From Lepidodermella squamata (Eukaryota; Gastrotricha), in assembly GCA_047495785.1 (NCBI GenBank), contig JBLDXI010000054.1:1364001-1428000 (forward strand): 64,000 nt of DNA, written 5' to 3'. The position numbers and the translations under genes were made by a program. The notes under the pieces are model-generated. The model was not told the DNA's origin and searched no databases. It saw nothing but the letters and a program-made list of their open reading frames with translations. Shown one piece after another: positions 21,426-32,765 of this stretch. How positions within the stretch are numbered: position 1 is the first letter of the stretch; each line of letters starts with the position of its first letter.

Positions 21426-24059
21426 TTAAAACGCGCCACTGATGCCTAGAATCGACACGTTGATGATGATAAACGCGACGAGAGCAAGAGCGAACATGGC
21501 GAGATCGATCGCCCTAGCTGCCTTCATCTGCCCAGCCGCGCCACAGCCCGGCATTTTGACGATTTTTTCGGCCGATTTTTGGCGGAAACTGACCAGCCAG
21601 AAGATGAAAATCGCGTAGACAGTGCACGCTGTGCTGAACAGCGTCAGCATTTGAATGTGGAAATTAAGTAAAACGTTTTGCGAGGTTTTCGGAATTTTCG
21701 ACAGCACCTGGCCCTGGCAAACGGCGAAGGCCAGAACAAGGTAGACGCTGAAACAAATTCGATCGCTGTTACCTATAAAAAATAAAAAAATATTCGGAAA
21801 AATTAGAAAACGAAAATTTTGCAAAAGATTAGGTAATGAAAAAAACTGTGAAGCCTAATTTTTATTCCATTTTTTTATAATTTTCTAAAATATGCCAGAT
21901 TTTGGTACCAAAAGCTGGGGACTTTGTAGTTCTCGAATTAGGCAGAATTTTTTCGCAATTCAGTTATTAGGATTCGAATGGAAATTTTGAAAAATTCTGA
22001 GAATTCAACCCCCAAGTTGGGAAATATCAAGAAGCTGTGTTTTCGGAATTCATCTTAGCAAAGCCAACTTAGCCCTTTGCTTCGGCCAGGGTTCAAAACT
22101 TCAAGCTATAAATACAAGCGTGTTTCGCAGCTTTTTTGCGAATTTTTCGCGAATACTCCATTATTTTTCCCGAAAAGTAAATCTGCCGGTAAAATTTCCC
22201 ATGTCCGCAATATGTTACCCATGATCCCACCGAAGAAAATACAATTTAACCGGAGAAAACCCGAAAAAACCCGATGGTAAAAATGGTTCAGTAATTTTCG
22301 GTATTTCGCCTGGTTTTACCCAATTTTCTCGATTTTTCAACTTTTTTCGAAAATTTTGAAGTTTAAATTAGTCTTCCCATGCGATATTGAAGTCTTGCAT
22401 TCTGTATTTCAGCTTCTTATCTTTTTCAAAGTTGAAATTATCCATTGATTTTCGGAAAAGTTTTTCCGATTCCTTTTCCAAGTATGGAACTTGGGACCGT
22501 TCACAACAAATTGCTCCACTATCACATAGGATTGCTTTCAAATTTTATAAAAATTCCAAAATACCGTTTGAGACCTTTGAAATTGGTCCCTTTGAAAAAT
22601 CCAACTTTGCAAATTTTTTGTTTTTTCTTCAATTTATTTCCCGAATTCATAATTTTAGTAATGAAATTTAAGCTTTGAATTGATATTTTTTGAATTTTGA
22701 ATTTTCAAATATGTTAATAATTGTTGGAAATTAGCAAACCTGGCGGCATCAAAAACGCTGCCAATTCAAGTCCGGCTAAAATAAGCGACGGCGCCAGTAA
22801 ATTAGCGATAAAATACTGCGGCCGGCGTTGTAGAACCAGGTGAAACGTCACCTGGCTATACCAGTTCCCATCAACTTGCACCGGCTCGGACTTCAAATAA
22901 TTGCCAACAATCTGCCACTGGGCAATCGAAGCCGCTGCTGTTTCAGTCAAACTCATATTCAACGTTGAATCGAGAAAGGTCAAAAGGTCCGTAGTTTCGA
23001 CGAACGCGAACGAGAAACCGCAGTCTTGGCGATCGAACGGAAAATGGGCAAGGTTCAGCTTACAAACCGCGCTGAAAATGCCGCGCCGTTTCCAGTAGAA
23101 ATAAACGTCCTGAGCTTTTGGCGAAGTCGGCTGAACGTACAGCTCCATGCGGTCATCCATATCGCCGTTGGCATCGTCCATAATAATGTCATCGGCGCTG
23201 TTTGAAAATTCGTAAATCGGCCACCAAACTTGGTTGATTGACCGGACGAGAAGGCGGTCGAGGGCGCCGTAGGATGCGTTGCATTGAACGAGCCATTTTG
23301 ACGCGAGACTGCCAGATAGCGTCACGCTTTCGCCGACATCGTTCAGCGACGCGAGACGGTCGACTGTGAACTCGAGCGTGACGAAAGTTGGCACGCCTGA
23401 CAGGGCGGTGGGCGGGCTGCGGTTTGTTGGCGCGATGCCAGTACACTTCGTAACTAGTACGTCCACTTGCGACAGAGAGGTCGAGTTGGCCTTTGGGAAA
23501 GTTGGGAAAGCTTTCGTTTTCGATATCAGCTCATCGCGCAACTTATCTGAAAAATTCGTAGATTAATAAATTTAAAACTAAATTGGCTTTGAATTTTTTT
23601 TTTAATTTTCCAACTTTTTTTAATCAATTCTAAAATATTTTAATTAATTTTTTTATTAAATTAAATTAAATTAAATTAAATTAATAAATAAATAGGCTAA
23701 TTAATTTATAAAAGTAAACAGATTTTGGTATCCCCAAGTTAAGTTAACACCAAAATGTATGCCTAATTTGAGGCTTTCCCGAAAATCTGGTGTTTCGAAC
23801 TTCACATCTTTCTTTTATAAAATATATTATAAAAAAGATTATCGATTTCACACAACGCTGATTTTTGATAATATATCAATTTTCAAATTATCAAATTTCA
23901 GCGATTTAAGCTTTGAAGCCCAATAAAAAAAATTGATGACTCTATCGACCCTCGATATAAGAACGAATTTATTTAGGTCTTACCTTGCTCGACAGTTGCT
24001 AAAGATCCTATATACATCAAACTAAAGATAATGGCCAAGATCTCGACGTTGAATCGCAT
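21426..24059 (-). CDS. Cys-loop ligand-gated ion channel subunit, nAChR-like (409 aa)
   Basis: Exons on the minus strand are 24059-23984, 23546-22740 and 21772-21426, both introns phase 1. A signal peptide (MRFNVEILAIIFSLMYIGSL) precedes the extracellular domain with a Trp-rich N-V-W-W-P-like loop and the signature Cys-loop C-x13-C (CKLNLAHFPFDRQDC). TM1 holds the conserved Pro (N-L-L-A-P-S-L-I-L). TM2 and TM3 follow in the last exon, then only about 25 residues (M3-M4 loop) and TM4 at the very end. Typical receptor loops are 80-200 residues, so this is an unusually short subunit, like some divergent invertebrate members. No vicinal Cys pair is seen in loop C, so it would be a non-alpha-type subunit. 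The ligand is unknown. Intron 2 is about 970 nt and AT-rich. A broken copy of the last exon lies at 18110-18720. Confidence 0.87.
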
Positions 24060-24224
24060 TTTTCAATTGTTAACAAGTCTTCAAGTGAAGTTTTTCACCA
24101 GCCTCAACCTTTGCGTTTATTTCATTTTTTTAAATAAAACTTTCGTTTTTTCCAGTATTTATTCCGTGTAAATAAACACGGTTTAAATTGAATTTTGTTT
24201 TCGCGAAATATCACAGTTCCGGTT

Positions 24225-25363
24225 TCAGTTGCTCTGCGTTATTGCAATTCGATACGGCTTCGGGTTAGCATCGCTCTCATCCCAGGTGTTGCCTCTAGAA
24301 TTAATTGAAAAAATATCGAAAAATCGAAAATAAATTGCTGAACTAACGCTGGGCTGTAGTAGCAGGCGTAGAAGGTCTTCTCTAGGCTCGGGCATTTCGT
24401 AGCACCACAGCCGATTTTATTAGTCGTCGCCCATACCAACTTGAAAATAAATTACAAAAAAATGCAATAAAAAATGCGAAAAATACCTGTGTAAAATGAA
24501 GCATCGTTCCGCTTGGGCGACTTCGAGCCGAATACGAGTAATTAGTCGACGGAGCGTGCCAATAATTACAAGCCAGCATGATATCAAAGGCATCCATAGG
24601 TCCTGAGACCACATTTTGCCCAATAGACTTGAAAAAATTACGATTAGTGCGACGTGACCTAATTTCGGACAAAGAATGTCTCACCCACCTTAAATAGCCC
24701 AGGAGCAACTGCAGTTGGGTCATTGCCTTGCTGGCACTGATCTGTCCACTTTTGAGCCATGCAGGCTAGATCTTCATCCCACGACATTTCCAACATATTG
24801 ACAGCTGGAGGGTGGACAAGCAGTCGATACTCCTTATGCCTTTGCAACACCTGATTTTTGTCGAATTCTTTGAAGAAAAAATTAATTAAATTTTCCTAAA
24901 TTGATTATTTAGATTTACTTTCCGGCTGCGATCCTGATACTGCTTCGTTGCAAGTCGTGTGATTTTTCGGATTTATCCCTCTCAAATGGCAATCGCACAT
25001 CAAATCGTCATCGTCATGACCTTCATCCTCTCCACTATGGTCTCGGCCTCCAAATGAAAACTATGGGATAAAAATCGGGAACATATTAATTTTTTTCGAA
25101 TGAATTACAAATTAAATTGGGAAATAAATCGCTGAAGGCCATACCAGTGAGGGAAAAATCGGCCATAGCAACCGTGGTTACCAGGGACGCTATCACCAAG
25201 ATTAAAGCTTTAGACACCTTGGGGAAAAATTCGGAAAGCACCAGATATTTTTTGTTAATTTTCCTAATTTTTTAGATGAATTTTCTCCGAAAAATACCTG
25301 ACTTGTCACCTGTAAAACAGCTAGCCAAAGTATCAGACGGCTTGGAATCGTCCTTGCTTGCAT
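24225..25363 (-). CDS. CAP/SCP-family secreted protein 1
   Basis: The first exon (from 25363) encodes a hydrophobic start (M-Q-A-R-T-I-P-S-R-L-I-L-W-L). A second hydrophobic exon (25217-25145) follows, then an acidic/Cys segment (about 25060-24915), the CAP N-terminal helix exon with M-S-W-D-E-D-L-A-C-M-A-Q (about 24890-24690), S-I-G-Q-N-V-V, T-M-L-H-F-T-Q, then L-V-W-A-T-T-N-K-I-G-C-G (24439-24348) and Y-Y-S-P-A-G-N-T-W ending at 24225. The HFTQ-VWA.T...GCG and Y.PAGN signatures define the CAP superfamily, here likely extracellular. The segment that in paralogues reads W-C-D-E-x-x-x-W is replaced by A-C-N-Y-W-H-A-P, so part of the usual acidic/His cluster is altered. It is the most diverged member and the first of four tandem genes. 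The exact 5' splice choices are uncertain. Confidence 0.75.
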
Positions 25364-25748
25364 TTTTTTCAAGGTTGAGCTAGAAATTATGCGATTTTTC
25401 TGGCAATAGGCAAGAAAATTTTCCTCGCAGTAAAAATGGCGATTATCGAGTGCTGAATTATGGACAGCTTTTTTTTATGCCGGTATGCCATGCCTTTAAA
25501 GGCCTAGCTTCAGTAATATTGTATCTAGGCATGCTTCATCACGCGATGATAAAAAAACTCGCATACACAATAAACACAGGTACATTTCACTTTATTATGT
25601 CTCGGCATTAAATCGATTTTTTTTGTATCTCAAAGAACCGCAACCGGTATAGCAGAAGTAGTGAAAAACAACTTATTAAAATTTAATAGGAAAAATGATT
25701 AAAAAAACACCGGGTCTGGTGTTTGTAACGCGGCGGTTTTTTCTGCGC

Positions 25749-27688
25749 CTACTGCTTTTCGTATGGGAATTTTTTCGGGTCAACGTTGTTGATTTTAACG
25801 TTGCCAGCCGGGCCGTAGTTGCAGACGAATACGCGCTTGTTTTTGGTCTTACACTGGGCAGCGGCACAGCCAACGTGGTTGCTCTTCGACCAGACCATCT
25901 AGATAAAATGTACAAATTTTAAAAGGAAAAAATCCGATTTTTTTCTTATCACTTTTACCTGGGTGTAATGGCCGATGGGTTGGCCAGGGTCGTCGAAAAT
26001 GGCGCCGCTTCCGTATTCCCAGTTGAAACGCTCATCGCACCAGGCCTGTAATAGGAATTTAATAAGGAAAATCCTGGCGATCTTCGGAAAATTCCAACCT
26101 GAGCCATTTCTTCAAAGGTAATGGCACCCCAGCCGTAGGCCAAATTTTGGCCAACGCCAATCTGCGAATCGAAAAATGGTCGATTGAAGTTGATTGAAAA
26201 TAAATTTAAATTTAAATACCGCATATCGAGCTGGGAAGGCTCGCATCGGGTACGTGTCGTGATCTTCCGGGCACTGGTTCGCGAATTGCTGGGCGATGCA
26301 GGCTAAAGTGTCATCCCAGGCCTAGAAAATATATAGGAATAAGTATGCTCCAATTGAAAAATTTCGAGAATAATACAGAGAAATAAAAGAACAAGAAGAC
26401 CGTCATAACAGCAAATACCCAAAATAGCAAAAGCGACAAAACAGCACATTTTCAACTTGCGACATAACAGCAGATGCACGTTGCATCATTTGCATAGTAA
26501 GCTATCGCTGTTTTGTCGCTGTACCAAAGAACATAATTTTATAACAGGAAATAAAACTTGAAAGAAAATGTAAACAAGTATTGCTGATTTTTCATTAAAA
26601 TGAAGAACACAAATTTCAAATTTTCCCATAATTCCAACTTCATATCAAAAATATTCCTCATCTATTAGGATCGACCTTTCGATCATTCGCACCTAAATAA
26701 TGACGCGTTTTTGACTATACTTAAGAAGGGGTTCCAGCAGTGGATGATTGATAGTTTTGCTCAAAATGATCTACGCTTAAGGCTCATAATGACCTTGGAT
26801 GGCTTCAACGCGATTTCACTGGATGGATTGTTAGATTATAGTAAGTCGCACTGGAACCTTTCAGAAAGGTCAAAAAGCTCAAGGGTCGGTTTTAATGAAA
26901 AAAAACCCAGCTTTATCACGGCTTCAAAAATGATCGTTTTTCCAACCAGGTGAAGTATATGAGCTTTACTCAGTTTCAAACGTAGATCACTTTGAGGATA
27001 AAAGCTTCCATTTTCCGCTGCGGGAACCTCTTCCAAGCTGGAATAGTCAAAGTTGCGTACTTCAAGTACGAATTTCCGGTCCGTAATATCAAGACAGAAC
27101 TCGCTAATATAATTTTACGTTGGGACCTGTAGTCCAGCTAGAACCGTTCATAAGATGACCGATCAGGTGTTGCTTTACTTTTCTTAGGTCAAATTTTGAA
27201 CCAGAATTTTACTTAAAATTTGGCAAAATAAATGGAGAATTGTCATTTTTCTACCTCATCTATCCATTGAGGAAAATTTAAATTTCTAAAAATATTTCCA
27301 ACTCACCATTGGTTCCATGTCCTTAGCAGCGGGCGTCACTCCTTCGCGGCATTTTCGATGAATAGCCAAGGCGTTGTCCTTACTAACGGGTATCACTGAT
27401 TGAAAATCAGCGACCGGCTTGCGGCACGCTGAATGTATCGTCGAATTGATAAGTTTCTTATCAATACCACAACACTGCGTTTTGAGAAGAAAAATATTTT
27501 AAAAAAATGAGAAAAATGAAAAAAAACAGCAAACATTTCCGAAATTTTTAGCATCCCGCATTGTGAAGCCATTGATCTGAAATGGTATAAGGTTGAATTG
27601 AAATCGTCTCGGATCAGGGGATTTCATTTACCGAGTTCAAAGCGGCGGCGAATACGCCAACCGTCAACATTAATCGGCATAGGGCCAT
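25749..27688 (-). CDS. CAP/SCP-family secreted protein 2
   Basis: The first exon (27688 to about 27631) is a signal peptide (MALCRLMLTVGVFAAALNS). Downstream exons encode C-C-G-I-D-K with H-R-K-C-R-E-G-V-T-P (about 27476-27306), A-W-D-D-T-L-A-C-I-A-Q-Q (about 26320-26220), V-G-Q-N-L-A-Y-G-W-G (about 26160-26101), A-W-C-D-E-R-F-N-W-E-Y-G with G-H-Y-T-Q (about 26048-25960), and V-W-S-K-S-N-H-V-G-C-A with C-N-Y-G-P-A-G-N ending at 25749. All standard CAP motifs are present. The small exon near 27560 has a weak donor. One intron (about 26325-27306) is swollen to almost 1 kb and carries a MITE-like insert at 26400-26535. Confidence 0.78.
26400..26535 (-). mobile_element. MITE-like element, CAP2 intron copy
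   Basis: Read on the minus strand it runs from TTTGGTACAGCGACAAAACA to TTTGCTGTTATGACGGTCT, with inverted GCGACAAAACAGC / GCTGTTTTGTCGC blocks inside. A related copy in the opposite genomic orientation lies at 30053-30230 in the CAP4 intron. Confidence 0.65.
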
Positions 27689-27960
27689 TTTAGTTTGAAT
27701 TATTATTTCTTATTATATTTATGAGGGATTAAATAGAAATCACTGATTTATTTATCCAATTAATCACCTGATTTGTTTTTTTCATCGCGTGACAAAAAGC
27801 CATGCCTGAATAAATCAAACCACCTCCATGTTTTATTTAATGTTTTCTCGTCTGGGATAGTCAAAAGAACAGATCATAGGCAAAATCAATAGCTGACGGT
27901 ATCAGAGAAATTAAAGTGATAAATTATGCAAAATAAAATAAAATAAATTATCGTTTTTTT

Positions 27961-29118
27961 TTAATCGGTATCATAGGGCTTTTTCGCATAGGAATATGGC
28001 GTGTCGTCCGTGTTGATGTTACCAGCCGGGCCGTAGTTGCAGATCAGAACGACTTTATCATCGGTCTTGCACTTGGCCGCTCCGCAACCAACAGCCGTTG
28101 TATCAGCCCAGATCATCTTCAAATCGTGAAAAAAATATTAGAAAAATAATTTGATAAAAGAAATCAAACAAACCTGGGTGAAATGGCCAACTGGCTTCAA
28201 ATGATCCGTAATATCCTTCTTTCCTGTGCCATATTCCCAGTCCTCCTTCTCGTCACACCAAGCCTGGGAAATCGAAAAAAATATTAATTAAATGAAATTT
28301 CGTGCCAACATTTTTGAAAAGTTGAAAAATCAATTTTAAATTATATCGAAATTTATTAAATCGAATTAAATTAAATTTGTCCTTTTCTCAAAATTTCAAA
28401 TTAAAATATAATATTATATTTTATCTAAAAAAATTGTATTAATTTAATATTTCAATTTCATTTTTTTATTTTAAAATTTTCAATTTTTTCAATTTTTTTT
28501 TCAAATTTTCCTCATTTTTCTATACACTTGCCTGGGTAAGCTCTTCCATAGTGAAGGATCCCCAGCCGAGGGCCAAATTCTGGCCTACGTCTTCGAACCC
28601 GCCGGGTAGAGTTCGCTTTTTCGGATCATCTTCGTGATCGTCCGGGCATTGGCGAGCATATTGCTGGGCGATGCACGCCAGCCTATCGTCCCACTTTATC
28701 GGCTTCATATTTTTCGCCGGCGGGTCAACTTCGGAGCGGCATGTCTTGTGCAGATCCAACAGCGAATCCTTATCAAAGTCTTTTCATTAAAAAAAAAAGA
28801 AATGAAATTCGAAGGCTGATTCGGCAAGAAAAAATTACTCACCAATAGTGCTATCGAAATCATCGCTGGGAGCTTGACAGGCTGAATGATCACCGGGTAC
28901 TTTGTTCTTCAACCCACAACACTTGGAAAAAAAATTTTAAAATTATTTAAAAAATTATTAAAAAATTTCATTATCTCACATTTTTCCAACGGTTGTCATT
29001 CCCGCCGCCCTGAAAATAATTATAATTAATTAATTAATTTTTGAATTTTTTTCTAAATTTTTACCTGAATCAGGGTTAGAGAAGAAATCAGAAGAGCAGC
29101 GGTTAGGAAGAAAGTCAT
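27961..29118 (-). CDS. CAP/SCP-family secreted protein 3
   Basis: The first exon (29118 to about 29065) is a signal peptide (MTFFLTAALLISSLTLIQ). It is followed by a tiny exon (G-G-G-N-D-N-R-W-K-N), then C-C-G-L-K-N-K-V-P-G-D-H (about 28922-28841) and a long exon (about 28775-28533) with H-K-T-C-R-S-E-V-D-P-P, I-K-W-D-D-R-L-A-C-I-A-Q and V-G-Q-N-L-A-L-G-W-G. Next come A-W-C-D-E-K-E-D-W-E-Y-G and V-G-H-F-T-Q (about 28265-28174), and M-I-W-A-D-T-T-A-V-G-C-G with C-N-Y-G-P-A-G-N, stopping at 27961. The CAP fold motifs are complete and the protein is predicted extracellular. Between 28300 and 28520 is an intron of very low-complexity A/T sequence. The paralogue order suggests tandem duplication with CAP2 and CAP4. 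Confidence 0.8.
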
Positions 29119-29451
29119 GATATTTGTTATTAATGAAAATGTAAATACTAAATACTTAGCTGCTCTAACGGGCACCCGGGTGAACTCAGCGGCCGTCACG
29201 AGGCCATTAGAATAATAAAATCCTAGGTAAATCGCCGCCCGCGCGTTGCTAATTATAAATGCGCGCGCGCGATTTTTTTGTGCTACACTGATTTTAAAGA
29301 ATTAAAGCCCTTCCGTTATATTTTACATTAATTTAACCGTTTTTTATTCAAGAATGAGCGATGATAATTAGAGCGATATAATCGCTGTGCATTTTGGCCT
29401 AATTATTTAGCCAGACGACAAAAAAAAATTCGACGAAAATCAAAGTTTATT

Positions 29452-31167
29452 TCAAGCTGCAGCATAAGGTCTCAGAGCATAGTCGACGCCATTCACTCGA
29501 ACGTTGCCAGCTGGGCCGTAGTTGCAAACGAAAACTTTTTTGCGGTCGGTCTTGCACTGGGCGGCGCCACATCCAACAGCCGTAGTATTAGCCCAGACAA
29601 CCTGAATAAGAAATCGAAATAAAAAATCGTATTTTATGGTACACCCACGATTATATTTATATCTGATGAGTAGTTATAATATCTTGATTGGAAATTGGAG
29701 AACTAAGGATTTGAGGGAAATAGGATACCTTTTGGGACTAATAGAGTCTATTAGTCCCAAGCATATTGTCGAGATTCAGGACTAGTTATCGAAAGGGTAT
29801 GTAAATATTCGAACCACGCAAATTTTGAAGTTCTAGCAAAGAAAATGTTGAATTTTTCCTCTCTTAAAAACGATGCGCCCCTTGGAATTTTTAATTTTAG
29901 CTAAATATGGTACCCTGGAAAGTAAAATTATTTCAATATTGGCCTTCTTATATGAAGACGTGAAACTCGAAATTTGGACCTTGAAGTGGCCAAAAATGAT
30001 TAAGGCTGAGTTTTTGCAAAAGATTTGTACAATTATTGCAAATTTCAAGCCAAGTTGGTACGGCGACAAAACAGCAACTTCGCAGAACAGCAAATACGAC
30101 AAAACAGCAACTTTTTAATTTTGCGACAAAAAAGCGAAAACTTACTTTGCAAAAGATGCATCGAATTTCTGCTGTTAAGTTGAAAAATTTGCTGTTTTGT
30201 CGCGTTTGCTGTTATGACGGTCTGCCCTTAAGTTCAATAATTGCGGATTTTTCGAAAAAAATCGTTTTTGTCCATTTTTTGCCTCAATTTTTTATAATCA
30301 TTTTTGTTAACGAAAACGCTGTATTCGGAAGAATTATTAATTATTATCATTTTATAGTAATTTCACCTGTGTAAAATGACCGATTGGCTTTGATGGGTCA
30401 TCATCGATTTTCCCTCTGCCGTACTGCCAGTTCGATTTCTCATCACACCAATCCTGAACGATGTCTTGAAACGTCCCACGGCCAAAGATAAAGCCAAGAT
30501 TCTGCCCAACACCGCCCTTCATAAAATTACATAAATTTCTTTGAAAAATTGTCAAAAAATATTTTCGAATAATACTGTGTAAATGGCCGGCATTTCGCGC
30601 TGGGCCGCTGTGTCGTGGTCATCCAGGCATTGGTTAGCCAGCGCCTGGGCGACACAGGCCAGACGGTCGTCCCACGATATCGGCGCCATGTTAGTCGCGG
30701 GTGGCGTGACATTGCCTCGACACTCCCGATGAAGTTGCAAGACTTCATCCTTGTCAAAAACTGGAAATGAAAATTTTTCATTAAAAAAATGATTTTTAAA
30801 TAAAAATTGCTACCTATGTCAGTTGGTGATTCAGTCATATTTTTCGGCTTGCAAGCCGTGTGATTTTCCGGAGATGACAGGGTAGATTTGTCCAAACCGC
30901 AGCACTGAATAAAAGTTAGTTGAAACAATGTAAAAAATTTTAAAAAAAAATTCGATTTACGGTTTCATTGTTCTGAAGGCCTACGAAATTGCTGGAAATA
31001 TCATCATCGTGCTCATGGCAATTGCCATCGCTGCAGTTACAGTCGCAATTGTCATCATCATCCTCATATTCAGTCGACCTCCTTGCCTCGTTTGACAAGC
31101 TGCTATCATGGGCTTTGCTAGACAATGCTAATAACATCATGCAGAAAATCAACAATTTCAGAATCAT
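29452..31167 (-). CDS. CAP/SCP-family secreted protein 4, acidic N-terminus
   Basis: Exon 1 (31167 to about 30962) encodes a signal peptide ([20 protein letters not shown]) and an acidic, Cys-bearing stretch ([16 protein letters not shown]). Exon 2 carries C-C-G-L-D-K-S-T and H-T-A-C-K-P-K-N. Then come [11 protein letters not shown] with [12 protein letters not shown] (about 30761-30590), an exon with [25 protein letters not shown] and G-H-F-T-Q (about 30525-30368), and the [12 protein letters not shown] / C-N-Y-G-P-A-G-N exon ending at 29452. The last intron (about 29603-30365) is enlarged by a MITE-like element and a small hairpin at 29732-29762. A partial copy of its 5' exons lies at 50955-52900. 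Confidence 0.8.
30053..30230 (+). mobile_element. MITE-like element, CAP4 intron copy
   Basis: It begins GGTACGGCGACAAAACAGCA and ends TTTGCTGTTATGACGGTCT. It is built of repeated GCGACAAAACAGC blocks in both orientations, the same family as 26400-26535 but longer. Confidence 0.65.
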
Positions 31168-31364
31168 TTTAAAATTATTTTGAAAATTTTGATTGCTTTA
31201 TTTCTGCTGATTAGAAATTCTGTTGATGGCGCATCAATAATTCGACTTAGGGTATAATTTCCATGAACAATGGCGATTCTGGATGGCGATTTACGAGCGA
31301 TTTACGTATAGAATAAATCGCTAAAATTGTTGTGCCAAAAGCGTTATAATCGGCACACCCTCCC

Positions 31365-32330
31365 AACAGCGCGCTAATGCGGAGTCTGGATTCCTAAATG
31401 CGCATGGTAAAATTTTGCCATAGGGAATTAAGGAATCCTTAACGGTGTTGAGGGCAGAAAATTGAGTTTAAAAAGTATTGCTTTTCAGCCTTAATCATAG
31501 GAGAATTGAAATTTGGTTCCGCAAAAAGATATTCCGGAATTTTTCTATGGCTCTGCGAAACATTTTTTGATGTGGAATTTCTTTAATTTTTTTAAGGTGG
31601 ATCTTTGACAAGACCATTATTTGGACTGCACAGAAACTTGGGAAGGCGACTAATCAACCAGAAGAGCGATTTTCTTCATTGGATTCACATCTAGCTGATT
31701 CCGGCCTTTGGACCGGTTCCAAGCAGAGGCTTGGAAGGCCTTTACAATGATGCATTGCCCTCAGGAAGAAGACTACCCACTAGCGAATCCGATTGATAAC
31801 TTGAACTGTGATCGAAACCAGAACAGATCCAGATCCAACGAATCCTTTATCTGCGGAACTTGAAAGATGAACTGTTGAAGATGAGTCGCTGAATCCACTT
31901 TTTTACGGTGGATCTTTAACAATACCATTTTCTGTTCATCTTTCAAGTTCCGCAGTTAAAGGATTCGTTGGATCTGGATCTGTTCTGGTTTCGATCAAAG
32001 TTCAAGTTATCAATCAATTATTTATGCTATTTTCACACGCGTGTGCCTCTCCAACACCCGAAAAGTGTCTCCATACTGTGCGCATGTATGGATAGGATTT
32101 CTTTATACACAGGAATCGCGGATGGAGCAGCCTAATTATCTCTGGATGTCGCAGCGCCCGTGATAGCCGGCCGTCCTACTTTGCACGCTGAAAGAAATAT
32201 AGGGCACAAAAAGAGCATACCCTATTAGGGGCGCGTTATTTTCTTCATTACTTCTCCCGTAAGGATGCGCCAGCTTGTTTGTTTTACGTTAGCATAATCC
32301 ACATTAAACATCTACCAATGCAGCTAGTTT
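31365..32330 (+). repeat. Duplicated CTLD-upstream segment (pair of 54590-55080), with insertion
   Basis: 31365-31494 and 32052-32330 match 54595-54722 and 54722-55030 in order: AACAGCGCGCTAATGCGG, GCGCATGGTAAAA, AACGGTGTTGAGG, then AAAAGTGTCTCCA, GCGCATGTATGG, GTCCTACTTTGCACGCTGAA. The two parts are contiguous at 54722 but are separated here by about 557 bp (31495-32051), which is therefore an insertion in this copy or a deletion in the other. The distal end holds an orphan promoter block (GCCAGCTTGTTTGTTTTACG, 32270-32330). Confidence 0.75.
31792..32014. repeat. Foldback inverted repeat, 81-bp arms, 61-bp loop
   Basis: The arms 31792-31872 and 31934-32014 are inverted copies with only about two mismatches. 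They start ATTGATAACTTGAACT and end with GAACTTGAAAGATGAAC at the loop. The structure lies inside the 31495-32051 segment that is absent from the paralogous locus. GGTGGATCTTT also occurs as a direct repeat at about 31598 and 31907. Confidence 0.85.
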
Positions 32331-32691
32331 TAATTTTTAGTACGCATTCTATTTGAACGCGATATTTAGGTTGATGAATATTGAACCTACTAGGATTCGA
32401 CCTTGCCCTAGTGAAAATTCCATGTAAAGTTCCGTTTTTGTTTTTATTAATAGGCTCCTCTTTGTTTGAAGCTGGACGTCGTCTTTTGCTTCATCTTGTG
32501 CGAGATCGTTAAATTTGTTGATACAAGAATTTTATTTCGCGTTTTATTTCCTTCGTCCTTTCTCTCGTATGCGGCAAAACGAAACGATGGGCTTGTTTGT
32601 TTTTCTTATCGAATAAGGAATAAATCACCTGCATCTTGTTTTGATCGCTCGAAATAGATCACGCATTAGCAGTAATAGGACAAAAAGCGCC

Positions 32692-32697
32692 TATAAA
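32692..32697 (+). promoter_or_regulatory. TATA box of CTLD copy C
   Basis: TATAAA in GCGCCTATAAATTCTGGGCT, 74 bp before the ATG. Upstream at 32640-32690 is GATCGCTCGAAATAGATCAC and ACAAAAAGCG, shared with copies F and G. An Inr-like TCAGTTTTCGAATT lies about 30 bp downstream. Confidence 0.75.
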
Positions 32698-32765
32698 TTC
32701 TGGGCTAATGATGCAGCTTTTCATCAGTTTTCGAATTCCTTTCTCTCATTGTTTGGTTAATTTCA

